Assembly (NCBI RefSeq): GCF_000383855.1
Contig: NZ_KB912877.1
Location: forward strand, 1,150,616 to 1,214,615
Source: Methylobacter marinus A45
Lineage (GTDB): Bacteria > Pseudomonadota > Gammaproteobacteria > Methylococcales > Methylomonadaceae
Direction of reading: 5' to 3'
Length of the DNA: 64,000 bases
Shown: positions 43,678 through 52,491 of the stretch, piece by piece
Numbering within the stretch: position 1 is the first letter of the stretch
Layout: every line of letters begins with the position of its first letter
Program-made: the position numbers and the translations under genes
The notes under the pieces: generated by a model
The model's input: only the letters and a program-made list of their open reading frames with translations
Databases searched by the model: none
Told to the model about the DNA's origin: nothing

Positions 43678-44904
43678 CTAGCGCCCCCCCGACACCAGCG
43701 AAAACAACGCCTGAAAAAACGCGTAATAAACAAAACCGACCATACTGCCGATCACCAGAATCATCGCCGGCTCGATCATTGCCGACAGCCGTTTTATCGC
43801 GACTTCCATCAGCTTTTCATAATAAACGCCCAGCTCCTGCAAGACATGGTCGAGGCTGCCGGTCTTCTCGCCCACCGCGATCATCTGCAGCACCAGCGGC
43901 GGTATTTTCGGATGATCGAGACTGCGGGAAATGTCCCGCCCCTCGAGAATTTTGCTCGAGGTTTCCTGCAGTTTGTCGGCGTACACCCGGTTGCCAATCA
44001 GATTGGCGGTGATTTTCATCGAATCAAACACCGTCACCCCGCTGCGCAACAGACTCGATAACGCCCAGGTCATCTGCGCCATCGAACCGTTCACCAGCAG
44101 GCCGCCTATCACCGGCATCCGCAACAGCACATTGTCGATCCACAGGCGGCCCATGCGGGTTTGATAAAGCAGCAGCACCAGAGTGATGAACGCAATCAGG
44201 CCGCCCACAATAAACAGGCCGTTGGCGCGCACCGTGTCCGAAATATCGATCAGCATCTGAGTCGACGGCGGCAATACCCGCCCCTGCCCCAGCAAAAACT
44301 GGGCAAACTTGGGGATAATCTTGACCACCATGAACGTCGCCACGCCAATCGCCGCCAGTATCACCACGACCGGGTAAATCATGGCATTGATCATTTGCGC
44401 GCGCAGCGCCGCTTTTTTATCCAGATGAACGGCCAGCCGATCCATGATAGCGTCCAGATCGCCGGTGCTTTCGCCGGCGACGACCAGATTCACCGCCATA
44501 TCCGGAAACACCGCCTTGTGCTTTTTCATGGCCGCCGACAGCGACTGCCCCGACTCGATGTCCTTCAGCATCAGGCGAATGGTTAAATTGAGCCGGCTGC
44601 TCGACAGCTGCGCCTTGGCAAGCTCCAACGCCTGAGCGACCGGCAGCCCCGCCCGCAGCATGAACGACATCTGCCGGAAGAAGAAAATCAGCGACGCGTT
44701 GCTGACCGAACGCTGGGAAGCCAACCAGTCGGAAAAATTGTCCTGCCCCAAAAAACCGGACTGCTTCCGTCCCTGCTTCAGCTCCATCACTCGCACGCCG
44801 CGCTGACGCAGGATCATCGCCGCCGCATTGATATCGTCGGCCTGCAGTTGGCCGGCGATTTCATTGCCGCCTGCATCCAGCACGGTATAGGAAAACTCCG
44901 GCAT
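43678..44904 (-). CDS. gspF: GspF/PilC-family inner-membrane platform protein
   Basis: A 408-residue polytopic protein of the type II secretion/type IV pilus platform family. Two related T2SF domains are visible (FFRQMSFMLRAGLPVAQAL near residue 76 and MTWALSSLLRSGVTVFDSM near 277), with three hydrophobic helices (about 172-195, 225-245, 380-402). It transmits force from the ATPase to the growing pseudopilus. The start is 2 bp from the end of the ATPase gene, so both are cotranslated. It resembles MshG and GspF equally. Confidence 0.92.
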   Translation of the reverse strand: MPEFSYTVLDAGGNEIAGQLQADDINAAAMILRQRGVRVMELKQGRKQSGFLGQDNFSDWLASQRSVSNASLIFFFRQMSFMLRAGLPVAQALELAKAQLSSSRLNLTIRLMLKDIESGQSLSAAMKKHKAVFPDMAVNLVVAGESTGDLDAIMDRLAVHLDKKAALRAQMINAMIYPVVVILAAIGVATFMVVKIIPKFAQFLLGQGRVLPPSTQMLIDISDTVRANGLFIVGGLIAFITLVLLLYQTRMGRLWIDNVLLRMPVIGGLLVNGSMAQMTWALSSLLRSGVTVFDSMKITANLIGNRVYADKLQETSSKILEGRDISRSLDHPKIPPLVLQMIAVGEKTGSLDHVLQELGVYYEKLMEVAIKRLSAMIEPAMILVIGSMVGFVYYAFFQALFSLVSGGR

Positions 44905-44905
44905 A

Positions 44906-46558
44906 TCAGTTCAATTCCAGCAGTTCGCGCGTTTTATAAACCGCGACATCGCGCACTTCATCCAATGTCGTCAGTCCCAGCCGCACCTTGCGGCATCCGT
45001 CCTCCCACATGAATCGCAGGCGCTCGCCGGCGCCGGCTTCCAGCGCTTCCTCATCGGCACCGCGCGCCACCATGCGCGCCAGCTTTTCGTCGAACCACAA
45101 GGTCTCGAACAGGCCCAGACGCCCCCGGAATCCCGTGCCCTGACACACCGCGCAGCCGACCGGCTCGTAAATCTCGACGCTTTCATCCGCGGCTCCCAGT
45201 TCCAGCCGCTCATCCTGACTGGCGGGTCGCGGCCGGCGACAATGGGCACACAGGCGGCGCACCAGGCGCTGCGCGATCACCGCCGTCATCGTCGAACCGA
45301 TCAGGAACGGCTCGCAGCCGATATCGATCAAACGCGTGACGGCGCTCACGGCGTTATTGGTATGCAGCGTGGAAAACACCATGTGCCCGGTCATCGCCGC
45401 CTTGACCGCCACGTCGGCCGTTTCATGGTCGCGGATCTCGCCCACCATCAGCACGTCGGGATCGTGACGCAGAAACGAGCGCAAGGCATCGGCGAAACTG
45501 ATCTTCGGCCCCGTCTGAACCTGCGAGACACCGTCCATGACATATTCGATCGGGTTTTCCACCGTCATGATATTGATGTCCGGGCGGTTGATCTCCTGCA
45601 GCGCGGCGAACAGCGTGGTCGATTTGCCGCTTCCGGTCGGACCGGTCAGTAAAATCATGCCGTACGGTCTGTGAATGGCCTGTCTGAAACGCCGCAGATC
45701 GTCATCCATCATGCCCAGATCGGTCAGCGTCAGCCCGCTGGCTTCCTGCCCCAGCAGACGCATGGTGATGCGCTCGCCCAGGCGCGTAGGCGCCGTCGCG
45801 ACCCGGATATTGAATTCCTTGTCGATGGGCGGCGACAAATGATAGGAAAAGCCGCCGTCTTGAGGCTGGCGCTGCTCGGCGATATCGAGGCCGGACAGGA
45901 CTTTCACCCGCGATATCAGTGCCGCCGCCACCGAGGCATCGGCCTCGACCGGATAATCCCGCAGCCTGCCGTCCACGCGCAGGCGAACGCGCAAGCCCGC
46001 GGCTTCGGTCAGCAAATGAATATCGGACGCGCGGTTAAGATAGGCCTCGCGAATAATGGTATCCAGCAGCGCCACCAGATCGGTCTCGTTCCCGGCCGAA
46101 ACCGCTTCGCCGTCGGCAGGCCCCCCTTTGCCCGCCAGCGCCTGCGCAATTTTCAGCTGCAACACGGTCAAATCCGCCATCGCCAGCGGCAACGGTTTGC
46201 CCAGCAACCTTTGTATCGAATCGATCGTGCCGCGATCGCCGGGGTCGGCGACCGCCAGCAGCGCCTGCTCGCCATCGGTCACCGGCAACAACTGTTTGCG
46301 CCGCACCAGGCTAGCAGGGATTTTTTTCAGCAGCGCCGTATCCACGGTCAAGGCGTTCAAATCGACATAGGCCACCCCGCGTTGTTCCGCCACCGCCCGA
46401 TACAGCGCCGACACCGGAAAACGGTAGCGGGCCTGCACCATGCCGAGCAGCGGCAGGCGCTGGCGGCGCGCCTCCAGGCGCAAGCCCTCCAGCACCGGCC
46501 GTTCTATCAGTCCGCTACGCATGCCCGCATCGATCAACTGTTCGTCGGTTAACGCCAT
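44906..46558 (-). CDS. gspE: GspE/PilB-family secretion ATPase
   Basis: A 550-residue assembly ATPase. N-terminal GspE_N-like domain (about 5-120), linker, then catalytic domain with Walker A GPTGSGKSTT, an acidic Asp box (DINIMTVENPIEYVMDG), Walker B (DVLMVGEIRDHETADVA), His box and a four-cysteine zinc module (CAHCRRP...CAVCQGTG). It powers pseudopilin assembly in the cytoplasm. Next to the PilO-like gene (16 bp) and gspF (2 bp). Its N-terminus lacks clear tandem MshEN motifs, which are found instead in the PilM-like protein of the same cluster. Confidence 0.95.
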   Translation of the reverse strand: MALTDEQLIDAGMRSGLIERPVLEGLRLEARRQRLPLLGMVQARYRFPVSALYRAVAEQRGVAYVDLNALTVDTALLKKIPASLVRRKQLLPVTDGEQALLAVADPGDRGTIDSIQRLLGKPLPLAMADLTVLQLKIAQALAGKGGPADGEAVSAGNETDLVALLDTIIREAYLNRASDIHLLTEAAGLRVRLRVDGRLRDYPVEADASVAAALISRVKVLSGLDIAEQRQPQDGGFSYHLSPPIDKEFNIRVATAPTRLGERITMRLLGQEASGLTLTDLGMMDDDLRRFRQAIHRPYGMILLTGPTGSGKSTTLFAALQEINRPDINIMTVENPIEYVMDGVSQVQTGPKISFADALRSFLRHDPDVLMVGEIRDHETADVAVKAAMTGHMVFSTLHTNNAVSAVTRLIDIGCEPFLIGSTMTAVIAQRLVRRLCAHCRRPRPASQDERLELGAADESVEIYEPVGCAVCQGTGFRGRLGLFETLWFDEKLARMVARGADEEALEAGAGERLRFMWEDGCRKVRLGLTTLDEVRDVAVYKTRELLELN

Positions 46559-46574
46559 GACTTTCCGTCCCCTC

Positions 46575-47291
46575 CTACAAGGCCAGCACTAGTTCAGACA
46601 TCAATGTCTGCGAATAGCCCACCGGCGCAAGCGTCGGCGTTTTTGCAATTTTCAAGCGCAGCACCGTGACTTGATACGGCAATTCGTTCAGCCCATGAAT
46701 GAATTGCCGTATCGACATGTAAGAGCCTTCCAGCTCGATGCGCTGTATCGGCCGATGAAACATTGTGCCCGGCGACATTCGCTCTATCCAACTCATGGTT
46801 TCCGGCAGGATCACAGGCAGGTTCTGGCTTTCGCCGGCGGGCTTGGCTTTATTTTTTTTCTTGTTTTTTTTGGTTTTCTTGCTCGCGGCCTCGGCGGGAG
46901 CATTGCCCTGCGCCTGGATTTTCATCGTCTCATTGACCCGGATGCGCACCTGACTATCGCGGGCAAGCTGCGAAATGGCCACTATCGTTTCCTGGGAATC
47001 GAACGGTGCCAGGCGTTGCTCCATGGATTCCGCCTCAGCGCGAATCAAAGCCACCTCCTTTTCCTGTTCATCCAGTTGCGCGATCAGCTTATCGATATCC
47101 TCGAACGGCTCTTCAGGAATTTTCGCTTTCAGCAAACGCTTCTGTGTCGCTTCCGCGCTGTTGGTTAAATCGGCGATGACCTTATTGGCCGGCAGAAAGC
47201 GCAACCCGCCGTAAACGCCCGCCACGACCGCCACGATCACCAGCGCAATCAGCAGTTGCTCCCGGTTATTCAGCTTGGGCGGCCATTTCAT
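46575..47291 (-). CDS. PilO/GspM-like inner-membrane protein
   Basis: A 238-residue bitopic protein: cytoplasmic N-terminus, one membrane helix (about 12-32), coiled coil (35-90) and a ferredoxin-like periplasmic domain ending in SYMSIRQFIHGLNELPYQV, typical of PilO/MshJ. An unusual lysine-rich stretch (SKKTKKNKKKNKAKP, about 132-148) separates the two halves of the periplasmic part. It overlaps the PilM-PilN-like gene by 4 bp and precedes the ATPase gene. PilO pairs with PilN to link platform and secretin. Confidence 0.82.
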   Translation of the reverse strand: MKWPPKLNNREQLLIALVIVAVVAGVYGGLRFLPANKVIADLTNSAEATQKRLLKAKIPEEPFEDIDKLIAQLDEQEKEVALIRAEAESMEQRLAPFDSQETIVAISQLARDSQVRIRVNETMKIQAQGNAPAEAASKKTKKNKKKNKAKPAGESQNLPVILPETMSWIERMSPGTMFHRPIQRIELEGSYMSIRQFIHGLNELPYQVTVLRLKIAKTPTLAPVGYSQTLMSELVLAL

Positions 47292-49081
47292 TGCGCTTTC
47301 ACCTTTTGCTGGGCCGGTGCAACGCTGTCGGCCTCAACCAGCTTGACCAGCCTCATCGACACCGCGAAGCCGTCCAGATTCAGCGGCCCCCTGCGGCTCA
47401 ATACCTGGGCATCACGCACTTCCAGCTGCCACGGCGCCACCGCCTCTTTCATTTTCTGTATGAACGTCTGCGCCGCGGCTTCGGAAATCGCCCAGGCCTC
47501 GAGATTGAAATTTTCCACCTCGACCCGCTTATCCTTCAGCGCGGCAAGCGATTCCGGCGCCGCCAGCGTCGCCCTCGCGCTTTTCCCGGACTCATCGATA
47601 CTGATGATAATGACCTCGCCGCTCACCGTGCTCTGCAACACGCTCAGCACGCCCTGCACCAGCGCCACCCGCTCGGGAATGGCGTTATTATAAAAATCCA
47701 GCATCGCTTCCAGCCGAACCTGATCCGCCTTTTGCCGCGCCAACGCCTGTTTACGCTGCTCGACCTGTTCGATTTGAGCCTTGATGCGTTTGGTCGCGTC
47801 ATCAAGGGTTTTCCACTGCGCATCCACCTCCTGTTTATGCGCTTCTATGACATTTTTCCGCACCATCAACGAGATTTCCGCCGCCGCGACAGACACCAGC
47901 AGCAGCGCCGCCAGGGCGGCGGCACGCACTTCCAGCCGCTGCGGCAACGGCGGCAAAGGCCCGCCCTCGCGCACGCCGACACAACGGCCCTCGACGCCGA
48001 GGCCCAAAGCATGACGCGCCGCGCCGGCCATACCCGGCGTCACTTGATCATCGAGCGCCGGGTCGCCCAGTTCATTGACCTCGACCGCCAGCAGCTGCCG
48101 CAAGTCAGCCGCCAAAGCCGGCCCATCGCCCTGCCGGCTTGCCAGCCACAACGGCTCATCAGGCGCCGCTTGCATGGCATGATAACTTTCCAGGCAGCGC
48201 TCAAGCGCTGTTTTGGCCGGATCAAGGTACTGGTGCTGAACGGCGATTTGGCCCGCCTGCAAGCGCGTCGCAAACGCCAGTCCGCGCTGCGACTCCAGAA
48301 CCAGCCCGGTCGATTGGCTTTTCGGCAGCAGGGTTGCGCCGCACCCGGTCAATGGATATAGCATCTTCAATTTCAGCCCCTGGCCGGCAAACACCTCCGT
48401 CCAGCGGTGCAGCAACGCCTTATTGACGCAACTGACCAGCCAGTTGAACGTACCCGGTATATCCTCCACCGGTCCCTGTCCCGCCCAACCGCATTCAATC
48501 TGCTCATCATCCGCTGTCAGCCATGCCTGCGCGGTCCGGCAGGCATTCAGCTGACTGCGCTTGATATAGCCCAGTTCCTCGGCCAAATCGCCAAAGCGGC
48601 GAGACGTAAATTTGTCCGACAATGCCAGGCCGCCGGCCTTGTTCGGTTTTCCCTGCTGCAAATCCAGCACCGCCTGAGCCTGCTCCTCGGTCATATAGCC
48701 CTGGCCGATCAGCAACTGTCCCAACGACCAGCGCGACATATGCTGCATCAGCAACGGCTCCGCTTCCCAGCGCACCAGTTCCATCATTTGCGCCACCGGC
48801 CGCGGTTTTTTCGGGTTCACCGGCAGTTCCACCAGCGCCGACAACACCGCCGGCGACAGCAACACCGCCGAACCGCCGCCTTGCCAGCCGCTGGTTTTCA
48901 GCGCCCCGACCACGTCCGCCAGCGCTTCCGCCATATCCACCTGCTCGGTTTTCGCCTGATGCAATACATCGAGCCGCGTACCGGAACGCGCCAGCACGGC
49001 TCCGCGCAGCGAAAAGCCGTCGGTTTCGCAGACCAGCAGCGGGGAGGATTTGCCGAGGGGCAGGAATTTTTTAAGCCTCAT
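47288..49081 (-). CDS. PilM-PilN/GspL-like fusion with MshEN-like motif pair
   Basis: A 597-residue fused assembly protein. Residues 1-115 and 205-375 resemble a PilM/GspL actin-like cytoplasmic domain; a membrane helix at about 385-407, coiled coil (410-455) and PilN-like periplasmic part (455-597) follow. Between them two MshEN-like repeats are inserted: SLGQLLIGQGYMTEEQ (about 119-134, ending LQQ at 143) and FGDLAEELGYIKRSQL (163-178). These motifs bind cyclic di-GMP in MshE-type ATPases. First Arg of the motif is Ser in copy 1. ATGA overlap with a 54-codon frame upstream and the PilO-like gene downstream. Confidence 0.78.
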   Translation of the reverse strand: MRLKKFLPLGKSSPLLVCETDGFSLRGAVLARSGTRLDVLHQAKTEQVDMAEALADVVGALKTSGWQGGGSAVLLSPAVLSALVELPVNPKKPRPVAQMMELVRWEAEPLLMQHMSRWSLGQLLIGQGYMTEEQAQAVLDLQQGKPNKAGGLALSDKFTSRRFGDLAEELGYIKRSQLNACRTAQAWLTADDEQIECGWAGQGPVEDIPGTFNWLVSCVNKALLHRWTEVFAGQGLKLKMLYPLTGCGATLLPKSQSTGLVLESQRGLAFATRLQAGQIAVQHQYLDPAKTALERCLESYHAMQAAPDEPLWLASRQGDGPALAADLRQLLAVEVNELGDPALDDQVTPGMAGAARHALGLGVEGRCVGVREGGPLPPLPQRLEVRAAALAALLLVSVAAAEISLMVRKNVIEAHKQEVDAQWKTLDDATKRIKAQIEQVEQRKQALARQKADQVRLEAMLDFYNNAIPERVALVQGVLSVLQSTVSGEVIIISIDESGKSARATLAAPESLAALKDKRVEVENFNLEAWAISEAAAQTFIQKMKEAVAPWQLEVRDAQVLSRRGPLNLDGFAVSMRLVKLVEADSVAPAQQKVKAQ

Positions 49082-49242
49082 TGGATGAACCCGGCAAATG
49101 GGTACAAGGTACGCAATGCGTACCCTACGGTAGATGACTTCCCGCCGCCGGTCCGCGCCGCGCCATGCAGCGAAAAGCTACCGGTTTCGCAAGCCAGAAG
49201 CCGGCAAGACGCGTCTAAAGGCAGGCTATTGCTCTGAGTCAT
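49078..49242 (-). CDS. 54-residue frame duplicating the start of the PilM-like gene
   Basis: A short coupled frame: its ATG overlaps the stop of the third prepilin gene and its stop overlaps the ATG of the PilM-PilN-like gene (ATGA both times). Residues 7-30 (LPLDASCRLLACETGSFSLH) match residues 7-26 of the PilM-like protein (LPLGKSSPLLVCETDGFSLR), so it is a partial tandem duplication. The last third is encoded by a GGTACGCAATGCGTACC palindromic repeat. It may be a remnant kept for coupling, or a leftover with no function. Confidence 0.5.
   Translation of the reverse strand: MTQSNSLPLDASCRLLACETGSFSLHGAARTGGGKSSTVGYALRTLYPFAGFIQ
49108..49124. repeat. GGTACGC...GCGTACC hairpin, copy 1
   Basis: GGTACGCAATGCGTACC followed by CTAC. 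Two more copies are at 63336-63352 and 63512-63528; all are followed by CTA. This copy lies inside the short duplicated frame upstream of the PilM-like gene. Confidence 0.6.
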
Positions 49243-50252
49243 TTAATGATCCAATCCAGCGTGAGGTTATGGCGGGGAACCGCGGAAAAACCACGGATAT
49301 TCGCTGACGTCGGCGTTGGATTATTGTCCTTATCGCAATCGCCATCAAAGATCACATAACTGTCAGGATTACCTGCCGGGACTTCATGACAAACCACGGC
49401 ATACCCACGCCGCCCCATGGGTATCGCGTTTGAATCATCGAAGGAAAAGGTATTGCTTCTTTCATCGCTGACAGGAATGTCGCCGGCCGAAATAGTCAAT
49501 GACGACGTTAAGCCATCATCCCCGGTTACATACTCGTCCAGTGTTGACAAGTAAACTCTCAGATTGAGATCGACATCCGAATCGGGCATGGCATTGCTGG
49601 CATTTTGATTGACGAAATTGACTGAGATACTATTGATCTGCCAATCTGAACCGACCACCAGCTGTGCGGCTGTCATGTCATCGCCACTATCGACGGGATC
49701 GAAGGTTTCACTGGCCAAACTGACGACTGCGCCGGATACAGCATAAGCCCAGCCCGAATTCTGCGCATCGGACGCATCCGAATTGCCATAGCCATCCCGA
49801 AAACGCAGCGCGCCGTTCCGTTCAGGCAAAATCTGAATATAAGGCCCGCGCCAGCCGGAAGCGATGCCGGTATCGGCATCGATATGCCATTCGGTGAGGG
49901 TTACCGTATTGTCGCAAGGCGATGAAAATGTTCTTGGATCGGTAGCCGGCGTTTTCTCAGCGCCTAACTGCAATAATTCCGCCACGCATCCCGGCAAGCG
50001 CCCCATATCGGCGACAAAGCCGCTGATTTCCGGCCCGCCGTTGACGGTACGGGTCGGATCGCCGACGATCGCCCGGCGCATCATTTCCATCCGGCGCTTG
50101 GTTTCGTCGTATTTGGCCTGGTCCTCGACGCCTTCGGTCAGCATCAGCCCGGCCGAGGCCATCAGCCCGATCAGGAACAGCACCAACAGCATTTCCAGCA
50201 GACTGAAGCCGTTCGCACACCGGCGGCGCGGTGAAAACTGCATGTTTTTCAT
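49239..50252 (-). CDS. Prepilin-like protein 3 with large C-terminal domain
   Basis: A 337-residue type IV prepilin-like protein. A basic leader (MKNMQFSPRRRCANG) precedes the cleavage motif G/FSLLEMLLVLFLIGLM with Glu at mature position 5, then a long alpha-helix. The large beta-rich C-terminal region (about residues 180-337) is bigger than that of normal GspH/I/J pseudopilins. ATG 50252 overlaps the stop of prepilin 2 (ATGA), so the two are coupled. Two cysteines near the C-terminus may form a disulfide. It could be a tip (minor) pseudopilin. Confidence 0.8.
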   Translation of the reverse strand: MKNMQFSPRRRCANGFSLLEMLLVLFLIGLMASAGLMLTEGVEDQAKYDETKRRMEMMRRAIVGDPTRTVNGGPEISGFVADMGRLPGCVAELLQLGAEKTPATDPRTFSSPCDNTVTLTEWHIDADTGIASGWRGPYIQILPERNGALRFRDGYGNSDASDAQNSGWAYAVSGAVVSLASETFDPVDSGDDMTAAQLVVGSDWQINSISVNFVNQNASNAMPDSDVDLNLRVYLSTLDEYVTGDDGLTSSLTISAGDIPVSDERSNTFSFDDSNAIPMGRRGYAVVCHEVPAGNPDSYVIFDGDCDKDNNPTPTSANIRGFSAVPRHNLTLDWIIK

Positions 50253-50875
50253 CGCAGCAGGCACAGTACGGTATCGTCGGAGCCGGCGGGCGGCTCGCAC
50301 GGGCTCGCGCCCTCGCCGTCGTAAGTGTTGTCAGGGCCGATGCTGACGATGCGCGCTTTGTCGTCATCGTCCAGGTCCACCAGAATGAAGGGGGATTGAT
50401 ACGGATCGGCGATGCCCCAGACATTGCCAGCGGTCAGATAGGAGATCATGCCGCTTTTGCGTTGCAGATACGGCCCATGCCAGCCGCGATGGGTATCGGG
50501 GTTCCAGTCAAAGCCAGGACCCGGCTGTGCAAACAGCATCCAGAAATTGGCCGGCGAACTGCACCAGGCGATTTTTTCGGCATCCGTATTGCCGGCTTCC
50601 GCGGGAAAATCCATGTCCGGGTTGGCGCTGGCCGGATTGTCATTGGCGGCATCCGTGCAGTCATAAATCCCCTGTCCCGGAAAATCGTTCGTGCCGCTGT
50701 CGCGGCGAAACTGGAGCAGGGCTTTGCGCAGTTCGGCCATTTCAAAACGGGTGGCGTCGTAGCGCCCCTGATCCTGCACACCTTCGTAGCCCTGCACCAT
50801 GATGCCGGCGGTCACCGACAGCAAGGCGATCACGAGCAGCAGTTCGAGCAGGGTGAAGCCGGATTCATGTTTCAT
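50249..50875 (-). CDS. Prepilin-like protein 2 (GspG/GspH-like)
   Basis: A 208-residue prepilin with a very short leader (MKHESG) and the class III signal G/FTLLELLLVIALLS, Glu5 present. The calcium-binding-loop-like C-terminal part (DLDDDDKARIVSIGPDN...) recalls GspG major pseudopilins, which end with an Asp-rich loop and a final GPDG-like turn. Four cysteines could make disulfides. The ATG at 50875 is chosen since the longer frame runs through a palindromic repeat (50911-50939). It is coupled to prepilin 3 by a 4-bp overlap. Confidence 0.82.
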   Translation of the reverse strand: MKHESGFTLLELLLVIALLSVTAGIMVQGYEGVQDQGRYDATRFEMAELRKALLQFRRDSGTNDFPGQGIYDCTDAANDNPASANPDMDFPAEAGNTDAEKIAWCSSPANFWMLFAQPGPGFDWNPDTHRGWHGPYLQRKSGMISYLTAGNVWGIADPYQSPFILVDLDDDDKARIVSIGPDNTYDGEGASPCEPPAGSDDTVLCLLR

Positions 50876-51070
50876 TCCCGCACGCCGCCGGGATTTCAGG
50901 CGCGGGCAGGGGTTCTCACGGAGGACCGTGGAAACCGGAACAAAGGAAAGGACAAACAATAAACACCTCATTTACTTGCTTGCAATGACTGGGATAAACA
51001 CAGTGGCGGCACTGTGCTTAGCGCAGGCATCGTTCCGACTCGATCAGGATGAATGCGGAAGCGGGTATCT

Positions 51071-51172
51071 CGTTCCCACGCTCCTGCGTACCCTGAAGGG
51101 CATAAATGGGAATGCAGACTGGGCCTGATTTAAACATCGGTATGGGTTCCCACGGAGGACCGTGGGAACCAG
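51071..51172. repeat. GTTCCCACGC-bounded repeat, full copy
   Basis: A 102-bp unit closely matching 43569-43670: CGTTCCCACGCTCCTGCGTA at the left, CCTGAAGGGCATAAATGGGA inside and GGTTCCCACGGAGGACCGTG plus GGAACCAG at the right. It lies between the first and second prepilin genes. Confidence 0.65.
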
Positions 51173-51186
51173 AACACGGAAGTTTC

Positions 51187-51261
51187 GTAGGCTGGGTTGG
51201 AGCTTTAGCGGAAACCCGGCATAGGTGGCTCCGAAATGCTGGGTTTGGCAACCCAACCTAC
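51187..51261. repeat. GTAGGCTGGGTTG / CAACCCAACCTAC inverted repeat
   Basis: Outer arms of 13 bp match at 12 positions; the 49-bp middle includes GAAACCCGGCAT. Similar GTAGGTCGGGTT sequences occur at 53046-53103. Confidence 0.55.
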
Positions 51262-51272
51262 CTACTCAGTTC

Positions 51273-52358
51273 TTATGCATCTGCATTAGCTCCGGCAATC
51301 GCCTGATCAACAACATGGCCTTCCGGATCAACTACACCAATCAAGCGAGCTCTAGGCAGAATTTCTGTCGCATCAATATTTCCGTTTCCATCTGTATCCT
51401 CTCCAACCTGGAATAAAGCAATATAGCGCGCATAGTTGGTAGCCGGGTTGACATTGGCCGTGGCCGCAGTCGGAGCCTGAGCGATCGAAACGCGGCTGCC
51501 CAGTGTGGTGCCCGGTACGTCCTTACCAAAACCAGCGGCAATCACCAAATGACAATCATCATTTCCTAATGCATCATTGATCAAGTTAAGTTTATTGCTG
51601 TCAAGTTCTGTAACGCCTGCAAAATTAGTGTTGATAGCAATTGTATTTACAGTACATGTACCTTGGGCACCTGACGGAACAATTGAAAGCGCAACACCAG
51701 TCGCGGTTGCAATATCCGTATCATCATATGCGGCAAATGTTCCTGTCGCGTTGGCAGTTCCAGAGAGCTCTAATTCTGAAGCTGGAGGAGCGACGCCTTC
51801 CGCACTTTCATTGAAAGACAAGTTAGGTACAGCAGCATTAGTAAATGTTGCAGCCGCGGTTAAAGTTTGGAATTCGTCAATACCAACCGCATTTAATGAC
51901 CCTGCAATCTCATCTATAATTGTGTCGTCAGAATTGATAACCAATTGTCCGAAAAACAGCTTGGTCACAGGCGCTAACAACTCCAATGCACCGGTACCGC
52001 CTGAACCATCGGCAGCGACGACACCTGTTGTATCACCATCCAAGTTAGCAAGGTTATCCCACTGGTTAGGATATCTGTTTTCTACCGCACGGAAGTTACG
52101 GATCGAGCTTTCAGCACTTATAAGGTTGTTGGCTGTTGCAGTATCCTGCGCATTTTCACCGATGCCTTCATAAGCGACCAGCGCCGCTGTCGCCAGCGTT
52201 GCCAGCAAGGTGATGACCACCAGCAATTCCAGCAACGTGAAACCGCCCTGTTTGGCTTGCAGTTTCTGTGCCTTGGCGCGCAGTGCTTCGTCTTTGAGAC
52301 CGGAAAAGTCGGCAGCGCGGAATTTTTTGAGCGCTTCTTTCATTTGATTGATGTTCAT
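51273..52358 (-). CDS. Prepilin-like protein 1, long leader and large domain
   Basis: A 361-residue prepilin-like protein, probably the main fibre subunit given its position as first prepilin. The cleavage motif GG/FTLLELLVVITLL is preceded by an exceptionally long, charged leader of 39 residues (helical, KEALKKFRAADFSGLKDEAL...). Glu5 is present. The long C-terminal part is alanine/threonine-rich, low in cysteine (two), with an aspartate-rich QVGEDTDGNGNIDATE loop that looks like a calcium-binding dockerin/EF-hand-type sequence. Size is about twice a usual major pilin. Confidence 0.82.
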   Translation of the reverse strand: MNINQMKEALKKFRAADFSGLKDEALRAKAQKLQAKQGGFTLLELLVVITLLATLATAALVAYEGIGENAQDTATANNLISAESSIRNFRAVENRYPNQWDNLANLDGDTTGVVAADGSGGTGALELLAPVTKLFFGQLVINSDDTIIDEIAGSLNAVGIDEFQTLTAAATFTNAAVPNLSFNESAEGVAPPASELELSGTANATGTFAAYDDTDIATATGVALSIVPSGAQGTCTVNTIAINTNFAGVTELDSNKLNLINDALGNDDCHLVIAAGFGKDVPGTTLGSRVSIAQAPTAATANVNPATNYARYIALFQVGEDTDGNGNIDATEILPRARLIGVVDPEGHVVDQAIAGANADA

Positions 52359-52491
52359 TACAGTTTCTCTAATTCAATGCCGCAACTGCCTCGCGCAGCC
52401 TCTTGGTCATCTTATCTACGGATTTTGCCGATGTGACCCCATCACACTCGTTATATATTCTCGTTCCCGCGCGCCTGCGTACCCTGTTTCT

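Larger units (their letters stand above)
50876..51272. other. 397-bp gap between prepilin genes, filled with palindromic repeats
   Basis: It contains a short GGTTCTCACGGAGGACCGTG-type hairpin (50911-50939), a 102-bp GTTCCCACGC-bounded repeat (51071-51172) and a GTAGG(C)TGGGTTG/CAACCCAACCTAC inverted repeat (51187-51261). No gene is supported. Confidence 0.6.
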
